This document shows, one piece after another, positions 21,456 to 33,319 of a DNA stretch of 64,000 bases. Below the pieces are notes generated by a model that was given only the letters and a program-made list of their open reading frames with translations, had not been told where the DNA came from and ran no database searches. Numbering within the stretch: position 1 is the first letter of the stretch; each line of letters begins with the position of its first letter. The DNA comes from Phocoena phocoena. Taxonomy: Eukaryota; Chordata; Mammalia; Artiodactyla; Phocoenidae. The DNA lies in contig NC_089222.1 in assembly GCF_963924675.1 (NCBI RefSeq), positions 7,632,501-7,696,500 on the forward strand, written 5' to 3'. Made by a program: the position numbers and the translations under genes.

Positions 21456-21955
21456 AATAATGGTCTTAAAACAGGTCCACAAATATTGACACCCCTCTAG
21501 TAATGAGGTGAGGCCCAGGCCCTCTCCCTTTAAATCTGAGCAGGCTTGTGACTCATTTGTAACCAACAGAATGTGGTGACTTGCAAGACCAGGCCAGAAA
21601 AGGTACAGCTTCTGCCTTGCGTTCTGTAAACATAGAACTTGGAGCTCTGAATCACCATGTAAAATATCTCTTTACCTACAATGTGAGGAAACCAAGCCAA
21701 GCTACAAGGAGAGGGCATGTGTGGTCACTGGCGTTAGCTGACCCAGTATCCCAGTCCCCCTGCTCCAGCAACAGATATATTAGTGCACAAACTTGCAGAC
21801 AATTCCAGGCTCCAGCCATGGAGTCACCCCCAGCCTCAAGTCATTTCAGCAGAGTCCCAGACAAGCTGGACCAGAGGTCAACAGACCCCCTGTGCCTCAT
21901 CTGAATTCCTAGCCCTCAGAATCCAGCATCATAATACAATTGTGGGTTTATGCAT
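21456..21955 (+). mobile_element. MLT1-type MaLR LTR (degenerate)
   Basis: Old LTR of the same broad class as 9368-9822. It shows AGCAGGCTTGTGACTCATTTG, AACCAACAGAATGTGGTGAC, AAGACCAGGCCAGAAAAGG, CAGCTTCTGCCTTGCGTTC, TGTGAGGAAACCAAGCCAAG and, near the 3' end, AGACAAGCTGGACCAGAGG. The overlapping open frames at 21581-21904 and 21783-21980 arise in the LTR and have no coding support. Confidence 0.7.
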
Positions 21956-21959
21956 TATT

Positions 21960-23340
21960 AATGGTCACCAATGTCTCTAAATTCCAAGAACAGTTTTTCA
22001 GTCCCCATCTTTACTTGACCTCTCAGCAACATACCACAAGGCTAACCCCCTCCCCTTTTGGAATATTTCCTTCTCTTGACTTTAGGAAAAATCAATTTTC
22101 CAAGTTTTCATCTCTTCTCTCTAGTCCCTTCTTCAGGTCTCTTTCCTACCTCTTCCGTCTTTATCCAATGGCTATATGTTTGAGTTCCCAATGGGTAAAT
22201 TAGTTCTGTTGTTACTTTAAATTCTCTTAAACATCTCATCTATGGTTATGTTTATATGAATCATGTATACTCCAGTGATATATTTTCAAAGTGATGCCTC
22301 CAGCCAAACCTAATTTCCAGAGATCCAGTCTCACACATTTCAGCTATCCAATGGACATTTCCACATGGCAACCTTAAAGCTATTTTAAACTGAACATGAA
22401 CCAAACTGAATCTTTGGTCTTCTCCTTCCCCAGCCTGTACCTGGTACAGTGATTCCCATCTCAGCCCCTTGGTTGCCCATGTTAGAATCCCCAAAACCAT
22501 TCCCACCACCTCCCAATCCTCATTAACCACAACCAATCTATCACCAATTTTTGTAAACTCTTCCTCCAAAATATGGTCCAATCCATCAGCGTTTCTCCAT
22601 CCCCACTAGCCGTTCTTAATCCAAGCCACCATAATCTTTTGACTGGATACCTTTAATATCTTCCTGACTCAATTTTTTCCTTTCATTCTTGCACTCCTAT
22701 AATCTCCTACACCCAGAATGTTCTCCTTAAAATACACATCTGACTCTGTCTCCACGCATTTTTATAATCATGCCACAGTTTTCCATTTTATTTAGGGTAG
22801 AATCCAAAGTATTTGCCATGGGCTATAGGTCTCTGAATTGTCTTTGGTCTAGGTTTTCCACTAGCTTAGTATCACTCTTACTTCCTGGGCCCCAGTATCT
22901 CTGACCTTCTTTCTCTTTCTTGAAATAATCGAACACTTTCCCACATCAGAGCCTTTTCTCATGCTGGTTCACCTGTGAGAAATGCATTTCTTCTACATTT
23001 CTTCACCTGGGGAGACTCTACCTATCCTTCTGAATTCAACTTAAGTACCATTTCCTCAAGGAAGCCTTTTATGATCACCTCCCCAGACTCCACACACACC
23101 ACATAAATCAATTCCCTGTGCTATAACATGCATCCCACACATCATTTTCCCTTTTAGCTTTATCATAATGTGTAATTTTATATGGATTTTTGTGATTGTT
23201 TTTCTCCTTCTTTAAACTGCAAGCTCTATGAGAGCAAGAATAGTGACTTTCATTCACAATTGTGATCCCTACACTTACAATATTTCCTAACACATTTTAG
23301 ATATTCAGCAGATATTGTTTGAGTGAATTAATCCATGTAT
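21960..23340 (+). mobile_element. L2 (LINE2) relic, ORF2 region and 3' end
   Basis: A mammalian-wide L2 of the CR1 clade. The order of blocks follows L2. A reverse-transcriptase-derived region comes first (CATGTATACTCCAGTGATA at 22262). The middle has CCAAGCCACCATAATCTTTTG, then AAAATACACATCTGACTCTG, GGTAGAATCCAAAGTATTTG and CAGAGCCTTTTCTCATGCTGG. The 3' part has TTTCCTCAAGGAAGCCTTTT, TAAACTGCAAGCTCTATGAG, and the terminal ATTGTTTGAGTGAATT. All frames are broken. Confidence 0.85.
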
Positions 23341-23905
23341 AGGTCAATAAGACTGGCTACTTGCAGAGTAGCTAAGTTATTAGATTTTAGGATAGCATCA
23401 TATTAGTGCCTGAATATGAGAGACAAAGTCAATTAGAAGAATCAAGAAGAAATGCAAAGAAGTCCAAAATGTCTTGTTAAATTCATATGCCTTATTTGAA
23501 TATTATTTTAAAGTATTTTGAAGAGAAAGAACACAAATTATCAAATTTAATTGGACCACATTATAAGAAGAAATTTTGGTTAAAAAATCAAATATGAAAT
23601 GTGTTGGTAAAAGGCTGACCAAAATGCATTTTAATAAGACATCTAAGCCTTTGAAGAATCGAGTCCCAGGAGTGGGGGTGGTGAGAAACATTGAGGTCTT
23701 CTGCCCTGGGTCATGGATAACTCTTTTCTAGAGTATTTAAAACTATAAATATTTCACCACCAAAAGGATTAGTTTTCTCATCCTCTACTAATGATTTATC
23801 ATTAGCTCTCTTTTCATTTCTTATATCCTGATAATCTTTCTCTACTTTTATTTTCAAGTTTTCTAAACATTTTTTATTGTTTGTCTCATGTTGACAACAT
23901 ATTTT
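23341..23905. other. Unassigned sequence
   Basis: No gene or repeat recognised. AT-rich. Confidence 0.35.
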
Positions 23906-23914
23906 GGGGGGCCT

Positions 23915-24119
23915 TTTTTTTTTTTTTGCTGTACGCGGGCTTCTCACTGCTGTGGCCTCTCCCGTTGTGGAGCACAGGCTCCGGACGCGCAGGCTCAGCA
24001 GCCATGGCTCACGGGCGCAGCCGCTCCGTGGCATGTGGGATCTTCCCGGACCTGGGCACGAGCCCATGTCCCCTGCATCAGCAGGCGGAATCTCAACCAC
24101 TGCGCCACCAGGGAAACCC
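23915..24119 (-). mobile_element. CHR SINE (short form), minus strand
   Basis: Reverse complement of the short CHR SINE. It has a poly(T) start (23914-23927), GCTCCGGACGCGCAGGC-like GGCTCCGGACGCGCAGGC, GATCTTCCCGGACC, and ends CACCAGGGAAACCC. A short imperfect duplication flanks it (GGGGGGCCT at 23906-23914 and GGGGGTCCT at 24120-24128). Overlapping open frames at 23881-24215 and 23711-24100 are SINE read-through. Confidence 0.93.
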
Positions 24120-24129
24120 GGGGGTCCTG

Positions 24130-25710
24130 TTTTATTTAAGCTAATAAGAAAAATCTTTATCTCTGAGTTGATTAGTTTAATCCATTGTTATTTATTGGAA
24201 TTACTGTTATATTAGGACATGTAAATAATTTTAATATCTAATTTCACATTTTCCACTTACTGTACTTGTATCTTTTAGGGACAGATTTTTTTTTTAATCT
24301 AACTAAAAAGTTACACACTGTTTCTTTGTTCTTATGGCAGTTGCACTTAAATGCTTGCACTTATGTTTATGGACCCCCACAGAATTTTGAACTTTTTTAA
24401 TATGTATCTTCTCTAACACAAATGCTAATATGATCTCATGGACATTTCATCACTGCTTTCATGCTGATCATGTCTAGATTCAATTCTGTATCTATTTCTG
24501 CCTTTTTCTCCTTGCCATTATATCATTATTTATGCATATTTATTTGTGACTTGATCATCTCTACTGCCCAATCTCTTGCAGAATCATTTGGACTACGTTT
24601 CCTTCTTATTCAAGTTTTTCTTTCCACAGTTCTTTCAATGTGGTATTCAGAGCAGCAAACAGCCTGAGGTATGGCACGTTCAAGGATATTTTTATTATCC
24701 CCACAGATTTAAGTGAAAATTTGACTTGTTGTTAAGATCTAAATCAAAGTTCTTTCCTTCAGTACTTTATTTATTTATTTATTTTAATTAATTCAATATA
24801 TTTATTTTTGGCTGTGTTGGGTCTTCATTGCTGTGCAGGCTTTCCAGTTGCAGTGAGCAGGAGCTACTCTTCCTTAAGGTGCGTGGTAGTCTCATTGCAA
24901 TGGCTTCTCTTGTTGCAGAGCATGGGCTCTAGACACATGGGCGTCATTAGTTGTGGCGCATGGGCTTAGTTGCTCCACTGCATGTGGGATCTTCCCAGAC
25001 CAGGGCTCGAACCCATGTAGTCTGCATTGGCAGGTAGATTGGCACCACCAGGGGAGCCACATTCCTTCAGTAGTTTAAAAACAACATTTTTCTTGCATCC
25101 AGGGCTCTTGTTGAAATGTTTAACAGATATATAATTTTTGCTTTTTTAGTCAATATTCTCCTTCTCTGGCAATGTTTCAGGACATTCTCTTTATCTTTGA
25201 TAGCCTTGCATTTCAGTATAATGTGTCTAGGTATAGGTTTTCATTATATCCCCACTGGGTCTGTTAATTTCTTCCAATTTATGATCTTCATTTACCTTTA
25301 TTTCTGAAAAATTTTTTGCCACTTTCCATTTAAAAAAAATTCTTTCAAAACTTATACAGATGTTGAATAATTATTTAAATCCTCCATATTTTTAGCATTT
25401 CTCTTATGTTTTATATGATTTTCTTCTTTTTGTGCTGTTTTCTGAGATACTTTTCAATGTTATCTTCCAATTCATTAACTCATTCTTTAGCTATACCTAT
25501 TTTAATATTTATCCTAATTACAGCATTATTTCTCCTCTTAGAGTTTTCATACCAAAAACATTATCTACTTTATACTTTTTCCTGGAGATGCTGATAATAT
25601 TTATTTACCTCTTTAAATACATCATTTTAAATCCTCTGCCAGCCTGTTCAATTGTGCTTCTGATTAAATATGTTGTTCAATACGTTGTCTTTCTTTGTAG
25701 AGGTCTAAAT
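24130..25710 (-). mobile_element. Ancient L1/HAL1-like relic, minus strand, with nested SINE
   Basis: Very diverged antisense LINE sequence. It includes TTCATTATATCCCCACTGGG and TCTGTTAATTTCTTCC near 25230-25278, and TATCTTCCAATTCATTAACTC with CATTCTTTAGCTATACC near 25460-25498. This resembles the ORF1 region of old L1/HAL1 elements read backwards. It is interrupted by the SINE at 24770-25061. The family call is tentative, and open frames on the + strand are T-rich shadows. Confidence 0.5.
24770..25061 (-). mobile_element. CHR-type SINE (long, older form), minus strand
   Basis: Antisense long-form SINE. It opens with a TTTATTTATTTATTTT tail equivalent, then TTTTGGCTGTGTTGGGTC, TGCATGTGGGATCTTCCCAG, AGGGCTCGAACCCATG (B box, antisense) and CACCACCAGGGGAGCC. 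It is flanked by TTCCTTCAGTACTTTA (24754-24769) and TTCCTTCAGTAGTTTA (25062-25077), matching 15 of 16. Loss of CpGs suggests it is older than the short-form copies. Confidence 0.92.
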
Positions 25711-26194
25711 AGTTTAGCTTCTGGGCTCCTGTTCATGGGGAGCTATCAGGTACTTGGTTTAGTGACATGTATTATGACATACAATGAGAAAAGCCCCAGC
25801 CTACATCAGCCTTGTGTGTTTATAGAAAGAGGAAGGACACCATGGAAACCTTGGTGACTCCTTATGCTTGCTGTCTCCTTGCCAGGCAATCTTACAGTTT
25901 ACCTTTTAAATGCTTACCAAGAAGTATCTTTGAAAGGAGAAGGTAGACTCTCATTCTGAAGCTAAAAAGGAAAAAAAAAAGAAGGAAGTAAATGTTTGAG
26001 GGTGGCTTGTCAATTCACACCTGTTTTCATCATGTCTTTGCCACCACTTTCATCAGTAAATGGACAAGCAAAGTTGTTCAGGGCAATGCAAGGAAGATGT
26101 CAAAAGCAGAAGATATAAAGATTTCCTCCACTCTACCTTCTTCCTGCTGTCCCTGGCCATTCTGTGTTCCAGACTTCACCTACCCACAGCTCCC

Positions 26195-26236
<42 letters not shown>

Positions 26237-26590
26237 ACACTTCACCAGTTCAAGGCAGCCTTCAGCTTTATCATGATCTCTGCTTGTTCTGTGTCCATGG
26301 CCCTCTCTTTCTTCAGTAGACATTCCTGAGCTATTGTGGAGCAGAGAGAAAGCAGCCGGCTCTAATATATCATCTTGACAAGACACTGAATTTGCTGTTT
26401 TATTTCTCTAACCTAATATTCACTCTCTCCCATATTGGTTTATATTGGAAACTTCTTCACATTAAGGTGGAAAAAGAAGAACTTTTTCCTATGCTCCAGA
26501 GTAGGTAGAGAATTGTTCAACTTATCACATATAATTCTAAGCCTAAGCGAAATGTCTCTTTTATAAGTGAACCTCAAGATATAGGTTTAA
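25711..26590. other. Unassigned sequence with (CA)n
   Basis: Contains a (CA)n tract at 26196-26235. The open frames across it (25992-26276, 26060-26329, 26180-26386) run through the dinucleotide repeat and show no domain. Confidence 0.45.
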
Positions 26591-27115
26591 CAGAAAGCTT
26601 CTGATGAGGAACAAGATGGTTTCTCCAATGTCTTTTGTTGGTTGTGTAGTGACTGGTCTCTGAATCACTGTCTGCCCTCCTCCTCCATGCGCTACATCCT
26701 GGAAAGCTGACTTCTGTGGACAGTATCAGTGATGTTCCCTTGTCTGCTGACATCTGGCTGAGTTTTGCTAATGGAGACACTTATAAGAAGTCAGAGCAGA
26801 AGGAAAGAAAGAGGTTTTTTATTTCCTTTTTTCCTTATTGGCAGTGGCTGTGTTCTTCTACCAAAGGCCACAGCTGCCCAGACAAACTGCCCTACTGCTA
26901 CAGTTTTCATTATTCTTAGTAATGACTCCTCTCTTTGGCCCTCACCCTTGGGGTGGTAACAGTATCCTACTAGTACACACAATGGATTATTCCATTCTGT
27001 TTTGTGGGTTTTCCTTCACCCTGCCCACACTTGCAAATAGTCCATTCATTAAATTAACCACCCTTTTTGAATTGCCATCTGCTTTTGGCTGGGCAGGCAG
27101 GTGTACAGCATCTTT
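26590..27115 (+). repeat. Unclassified dispersed repeat (LTR or LINE 3'-end-like)
   Basis: The order CTTATTGGCAGTGGCTGTGT, TTCTACCAAAGGCCACAGC, GGGGTGGTAACAGTATCC, CCTTCACCCTGCCCACACTT, GCAAATAGTCCATTCATTAAA and TTGCCATCTGCTTTTGGCTG reads like a mammalian interspersed repeat terminus I have seen before but cannot name. No intact coding frame. Confidence 0.45.
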
Positions 27116-28068
27116 TTGTTCCCTCTAAGAGTGTGGATAATTAGAGAATCATGAAGAAAATCTTCAGTGCCCAAAGGTATGAAGACAAAAGTTAAATGCT
27201 TATAGAAAAACCAACTGAGGTAATAAAGCACCCTCAAAATAACTTATCCCAAAATGGTACAACAGAAAGTCTAAGGAAGACTTTTAGTTAGGTTAGGATT
27301 CTGGCTCACATCTAAGCTAAAAAACCTGGTGACAACCTGATATATCTCTTCTACCTTATCCCAAGATGATTTTTTTTTTTTTTTTTTTTTTACTTTTGGT
27401 GGCAATCTCTTTCAGTTCTGTCGTGTACTTCTTTTCATCCATGATCAAAGGCCCAGAAGTCTACTCCTCAGTGCAGATTTCAGGAATTCCACAACATGCT
27501 TAGTTATTTTTTATCTGTATTCAGACAATTCTGAAAAAGATTGCACCTCTCCCATACACCCAAGCTGATCTAAAAAGAAATAAGGCAACCACATGAGGGA
27601 ATTGAAATAGGGGGTGTGGGGAGATGGGGCTCTCTAGTATGAGGAAAATTCAGAGAAAAACCACAAGTTTCAAAATTCCTTCCAAATACTGGACCATATA
27701 GGGAAGTAAAGAACATGGAAATCAGTCCAACTCTGAGGGGGTGGAGGTGAAACGTCCATACCCTCCAAATCATCAACCTTTCAGGTGGTGACTCCACTCA
27801 GGGAAAGAAAGGTGGGGGGGGAGGAATAAATTAAAAGCAAATATTTAGAAGTACAAACAAAAATTTACAAAAGCAAGTTCTCCTCAGTTGATAAACAAAA
27901 ATGCTCTCCATAGCGTGCCACATACTTCTGAATCCTTTCTAAAAATGGGTGTTTCTATAACGTAGAGACTGCTTTGTTACTGTGATGTCCTTGTCTTGAA
28001 AACTTAGACAACCCAGACTGGGCAGAGGGCAGGTTTTGGTGAAGAGACGAAAGAGAAAGAGATGTTTC
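27116..28068. other. Unassigned sequence
   Basis: Contains a T-tract at 27370-27391. No recognisable gene or repeat. The minus-strand frame at 27570-27797 has no known domain. Confidence 0.35.
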
Positions 28069-28666
28069 TGTAACCGAGCAGGACCCTATGAGGCCTTCCC
28101 AGAATAGACCAACACCCATGTTGTCCACCTGCCTTTTGTCTGTAGAAAAGTTTTAGTCAAAGAATAAATTTAATCAGAGAAGTGAGAAAATGCAGAAAGA
28201 AAGGAAATCAGTCAAGCAAGACAAAATATTAATAGTTTAGTGATTTAAACAGAGTCAAGGACCTTTAGTTCTTCCTCAAGGACTATAGAGAATATTCTGA
28301 GCCACGTCTTTTGAGCTGTTTTGCAGGTACTAAACCCCCACCAGGTGGGAGAAGTTAACTGTCTGCTGCCCACAAGCATGTAGACCTCAGACCAGTTGGA
28401 ACCCGAAGGTTGACGATGCCAACTCCCCATTACCTCACCACCAGCCAATCAGAAGAATGTCCACGAGCTGACCACGCCCTGCTCTTGAACATTATAAGAC
28501 TCCTCACTACCCCCTCCAGGGCAGGGCACACAGTTTTGAGGGTATTAGCCTGCTGTGTTCCCCTTTGCCTGGCAAAGTGATAAAGCTATTCTTTTCTACC
28601 TCACCCAAAACTCTGTCTCTACCTTTCTATTTGGCATAGGTGAACACAGGCTGAGTCTCAGCAGCA
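28069..28666 (+). mobile_element. Solo LTR of an endogenous retrovirus
   Basis: LTR-like unit of about 600 bp, TGTAACCGAG ... CAGCA. It carries promoter and polyadenylation parts in the expected order: a CCAAT box at 28445-28449, TATAAG at 28493-28498, GATAAA (variant polyadenylation signal) at 28579-28584, and a C/T-rich U5 (CTCACCCAAAACTCTGTCTC). No primer-binding site, gag, pol or env follows, so it is a solo LTR. The right end could be 28660, 28663 or 28666. Flanks GTTTC and GTTCT are not a convincing duplication. It resembles class I LTRs of Laurasiatheria; the exact family is not certain. Confidence 0.75.
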
Positions 28667-30500
28667 GTTCTCCATAAGGTTTGAAAGTTGTCTTCCAGCA
28701 TCTCTACAGAGATTCCTGGGTCTCTGTGTGGTTATGTTTCTGGTGTTGAAGGGAGTAACTGTTAGCTACACAGGAGAGAAAGGAGGGTTAAGAAGAGGAA
28801 AAGAGAACTAATGATGTGGTAGCAGCCAGGCTGGCACTCATCTCTGGGGCAGACCCTGAGGGGAGCATACCAAAGCCTTCCTCAATAGAATCAGAAACAC
28901 ACAGAACACAACACTGCTGATTACTTTTTCATTTACTTTGCTCAAAAGATATGGCCCATAGAGACTCTTTTCCTCTAAAAGGGCCTTCCGTATTCTTCAG
29001 AGATGTTAGTAACAGCCCACAAGGACAGCTGCTCAGAGAATTTCTCTTCACTGCTGATCCTCAGAATAATGAAGAGAGAGAATAGATCCAAGAGGGAGGG
29101 AAGACATGGAAGAAAATAGTGAGAAAAGAAGAAAGGGAGAGGGAGAGATGGTAAGGAAGAAGGGGGAAAGCTCTAGAAGGAAAGGAGAGGGAGAGGCAGC
29201 AGAAGAGACCCCAAGAAACAGAGCAAGTCTGACCTTCCCGATGTCACTGCTGTTGCAGCTGTTGACATTTATTCAGCTCAGGACACATAATCTAGTGTCT
29301 TCATCCAACTTGACTCTTTCAGAAGCACCTTGGATTTTCGGTGATCCCCAAGCATTCCAAAAATAAAAAGCTAATGAACATTATGAAAGTAATTTTTAAT
29401 ATTTACTGCATATATACTTCTGCCACTATTTCTTTTTGCCTTTCCCTAACTATGGGTAGAGATTCATCCTGAGAGATGGTACAAAATGAGAGCTGAACTA
29501 AGAGAATGGGGACAAGTGGTGGCCGGGCAGGCTATGCCACCTCCACAGGACCTTGTGGAATTCCTGGGTGAGGTGATCAACTGGTCCCTGTTTGCTGAGC
29601 ACATTCATGTTTTTAGCACTGAAAGTCCCACATCCTGGGAACCTCCTCAGTCCTGGGAATATTGGGAAGGCTGGTCATCCAACCTGAAAAAAAAGCTAAC
29701 TTTCTTCCCCCTTTAGATGAGACAAGAAAAGTGAAGAAATGTAAGACCTGAATGTCCTTCAAGGAGCACCAAGAACATATTGCCCCCAGTGAGGATAGAA
29801 GCTCAGAGATACCAGAACATCTGCCTAAGCTGAAATTAAAAGAGAACTCTTCTCTCCCAAGCATAAATCTGAGAGCGATCTAATCATGCTGTGAGGAAAG
29901 GCTAATATACAAGGAAGTAGAGTAAGGCAGAATTTTTGCCTCCCAGGAAAGTCAGGTCAGGGCCAGTGGGAAAGAGGATGGGAAAGGGGGTGGGAGGCTT
30001 CTAAATGTGAACCTGCTATAGCTGTATCTTCACTCTGAACTAGGTCTCTCCCATGTGTACCAGACCAGGGGTTCCTAACTGCCTGCCCTGAATGACAGCC
30101 AGTTTGTCCTATATTTTGATGTTATATCCTTCCTACATTTGGTGCTAAATTGCCCTTAATTTATGAAATAAATGTGATGCCAGTAAGTTATTATGTCCAT
30201 AACTGCACTGAAAAACAGGAAGAGGCCACAGTAAACTAGAGAGAGGAAGCTATGAAAAAGGGAAAATATAAAAAAATCCTATTGGAGGAAACCACTGCCT
30301 AGAAGATGACTGCTGCAAAAGATGAACGTAGCATCCAGATAGTTATGGGCCTCATTCGAGGTGGCCAAGAGCAAGTGAGAGGGACCAATTAGGGTGTCTC
30401 ATCAGGAGCAGCCAGGGACTCAACCCTTCCCTGTCTCTCCCCACCTTGGTTAGGTCCACAGCAAACAGGAGTTGCCTCTAGGCATTTGCATCTGAGGACA
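28667..30500. other. Unassigned sequence, purine-rich near 29060-29210
   Basis: No gene recognised. The segment 29060-29210 is strongly GA-rich and generates the open frame at 29106-29366. CCAGGGGTTCCTAACTGCC at about 30065 looks like a hAT-type terminal sequence, but no full element could be followed. Confidence 0.35.
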
Positions 30501-30559
30501 GAAACGATTTGGAGAAGCTTCGCAGTGCTCCTGGCTAAAGAAATCTGAATGAAGTATTA

Positions 30560-30735
30560 CCTTAGTTAATAATTATGTATCTTTGTTTTTTCTTTAGTTG
30601 TGACAATGTGTCACACTAACAAAAGATGTTAACAATAGGGGGAACTGGATGCAGGGTAGACTGGAACCCTCTGTATTATCCTTGCAACCTTTCTGAAAAT
30701 ATAAAACTCTTCTAAAATAAAAAGTTTGTTTTAAA
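30560..30735 (+). mobile_element. Ancient L1M 3' terminus
   Basis: CCTTAGTTAATAATTATGTA, GATGTTAACAATAGGGGGAA, CTGGATGCAGGGTAGACTGG, ACCTTTCTGAAAATATAAAA and CTAAAATAAAAAGTTTG form an L1M-type 3' end. It is related to the sequence at 20330-20500. Confidence 0.55.
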
Positions 30736-31319
30736 AAATACCCTCCACTTACTCCAGTACAATCTTAAAATCATTAAATGCTATGCCTCATTTCCAGATA
30801 ACTCTTGGGTCAAAGCAGGAAAAAAAAAGAATAAAAGAGATAAAACACTATCTTACAATTTAGAAATGATGAACACTAGAACCAAGTACAAAATACTGCA
30901 GGATACAGCAAACCAGTTTTCAGGGGAAAATGTAGAGGCTTAAGTGTTTTTCCTAATTTCTTTCCTTCCAGGTTTATTGAGATACAATTGACATACAGCA
31001 CTGTATAAATTTAAGGTATACAGCATAATAACTTGACTTACATTCATCATGAAATTATTATCACAATAAGTTTAGTGAATATCTATCATCTCATACAGAT
31101 ACAAAATTAAAGAAGTAGAAAAAAAATTTCCTTGTGATGAGAACACTAGTATTTACTCTCTTAACAATTTTCATATATAACATACAGCAGTATTAATTAT
31201 ATCTATCATGTTGCACATTACAACCCTAGTACTAATTTATGTTACAACTGGAAGTTTGCACCTTTTGACCACCTTCATCCAGTTCCCTCTCCACTAGCCC
31301 TCCACCTCTGGTAACCACA

Positions 31320-33070
31320 AATCTGATCTCTTTTTCTATGAGTTTGACTGGTTTTTTGGTTGGTTTTGAAGTATAAATGATCTACAGCAGTATGTTAGTT
31401 CCTGTTACACAACATAGTGATTTGATATTTCTATACATTTCAAAATGACCACCATAAGAAGTCTAGTTATGATATGTCACCATACAAAGATATTACCTAT
31501 GTATTGACTATATTCCCCACATTATACATTTCACTACGTCATTTGTTTTGCAAATGGAAATTTGCACGACTTAATCTCCCTCACATACTTTTTTCCTCCA
31601 CCCACGCCCCTCCCTCTGACAACAACCTGTTTGTTCTCTGTACAGATAACTGTGTTTCAGTTTTGTTATGTGTGTTCATTTGTATTATTTTTTTAAATTC
31701 CACATAGGGTGAAATAATACAATATTTATCTTCCCCTGCCTGACTATTTCACTAAGAATAATACCCTCTAGGTCCATCCATGTTGTCACAAATGGCAAGA
31801 TTTCATTTGTTTTTATTGCTGAGTAATATTCCATTATATGTATACCACATCTTCTTTATCCATTCATCTATTGGTGGAATCTTAGGTTGCTCCCATATCT
31901 TGGTTATTGTAAATAATGCTGCAATGAATATTGGGGTGCATGTATCTTTCGAATTAGTACTTGATCATGGTGTATGATCCTTTTAATGTATTGTTAGATT
32001 CTGTTTACTAATATTTTGTTGGGGATTTTTGCATCTATGTTCATCAATTTTCTTTTTTTGTGGTGTCTCTGCCTGGCTTTGGTATCAGGATGATGCTGGC
32101 CTCATAGAATGAGTTCAGGAACATTCCTTCCTCTGCAATTTTTTGGAATAGTTTGAGAAGGATAGGGGTTAATTCTTCTCCAAATGTTTAGTAGCATTCA
32201 TTTGTGAAGCCCTTTTGTCCAGGACTTCTGTTTGTTGGGAGTTCTTTTTGTTACTGATTCAATACTATTACTGGCAATTTGGCTGCTCATATTTCCTATT
32301 TCTTCCTGGTTCAGTCTTGGGAGATTGTACTTTTCTAGGAATTTGTCCATTTCTTCTAGATTGTCCCTTTTATTGCATACAATTGTTCACAGTAATCTCT
32401 TAGCATCCTTTGTATTTCTGTGGTGTTGGTTTTAGCGTCTCCTTTTTGTTTCGGCTCTTATTGATTTGGGGCCTCTCTCTTTTTTTATTGATGAGTCTGG
32501 CTAAAATTTTATCAATTTTGTTTATCTTTTCAAAGAATCAGCTCTTAGTTTCATTAATTTTTCCTTTTTTTGTCCCTATTTCATTTATGTCTGCTCTGAT
32601 CTTATGATTTATTTTTTTCTGCTAACTTTGGGTTTTGTTTTTAATTTTTTCTTTTTCTAGTTCCTTTAGGATTATTTATTTGAGATTTTTCTTATTTCCT
32701 AAAGTAGACTTGTATCACTATAAACTTTCCTCTTAGAACTGCTGCTGCTGTTTCCCATAGATTTTGAATTGTGTTTTTGTTTTCATTTGTCTCCAGGTAA
32801 TTTTTTTAAATTCCTCTTTGATTTCTTCAGTGATCTACTGGTTGTTTAGCAGCATATTGTTTAACTTCCACATGTTTGTGTTTTTTGCAGTTTTTGTCTT
32901 GTAGATGTCATAGGCTTGTGGTCAGAAAAGATCCTTAATATGATTTCATTCTTCTTAAATCTACTGAGACTTGTTTTGTGGCCTAGCATGTGTTCTATCC
33001 TAGAGTATGTAGGTATATAAAACAAATATACAGAGAGAAAAACTCTTAAGTTCAGATGCATTTTAATCAC
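31320..33070 (-). pseudogene. L1 ORF2 remnants with deletions
   Basis: Endonuclease fragment at 32861-33070: YSRIEHMLGHKTSL then SDHK, corresponding to the FSRIDHxLGHK and SDH motifs of L1 endonuclease, with the active-site region partly kept but D changed to E (IEH for IDH). Upstream endonuclease sequence, including the GDFN motif, is absent. Reverse-transcriptase motifs fall in the deleted or frameshifted part. Not functional; limits approximate. Confidence 0.75.
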
Positions 33071-33319
33071 CCTTCATTTTTACTTTCCCCACCACGTTTA
33101 TCTTTCCTGACATCATATATTTTTGCTTTGTGTATCACTTTACTACTTACTGTGGTTATAGATGATTTTACAACTTTTGTTTATTAATCTTCCTTCTAGC
33201 TTTACATGTGGTTGTGGTTGATTTACTGCTTTTACTGTATATTTGCCTTTACCAATGACATTTTTCCTTTTGTAATTTTTATATTTCTAGTTGCAGCCTT
33301 TTTTTCTGCTTAGGGAAGT

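Noticed and set aside
23881..24215. Three overlapping frames on the plus strand
   Set aside because: All come from the CHR SINE read through in different phases.
25432..25857. A 141-codon plus-strand frame, Phe/Leu/Ile-rich, membrane-like
   Set aside because: It lies on the antisense strand of an old LINE relic. T-rich DNA gives hydrophobic-looking frames; no known membrane protein features.
28069..28666. A full provirus starting at this LTR
   Set aside because: No primer-binding site, gag, pol or env sequence follows, and no second LTR is seen in the window.
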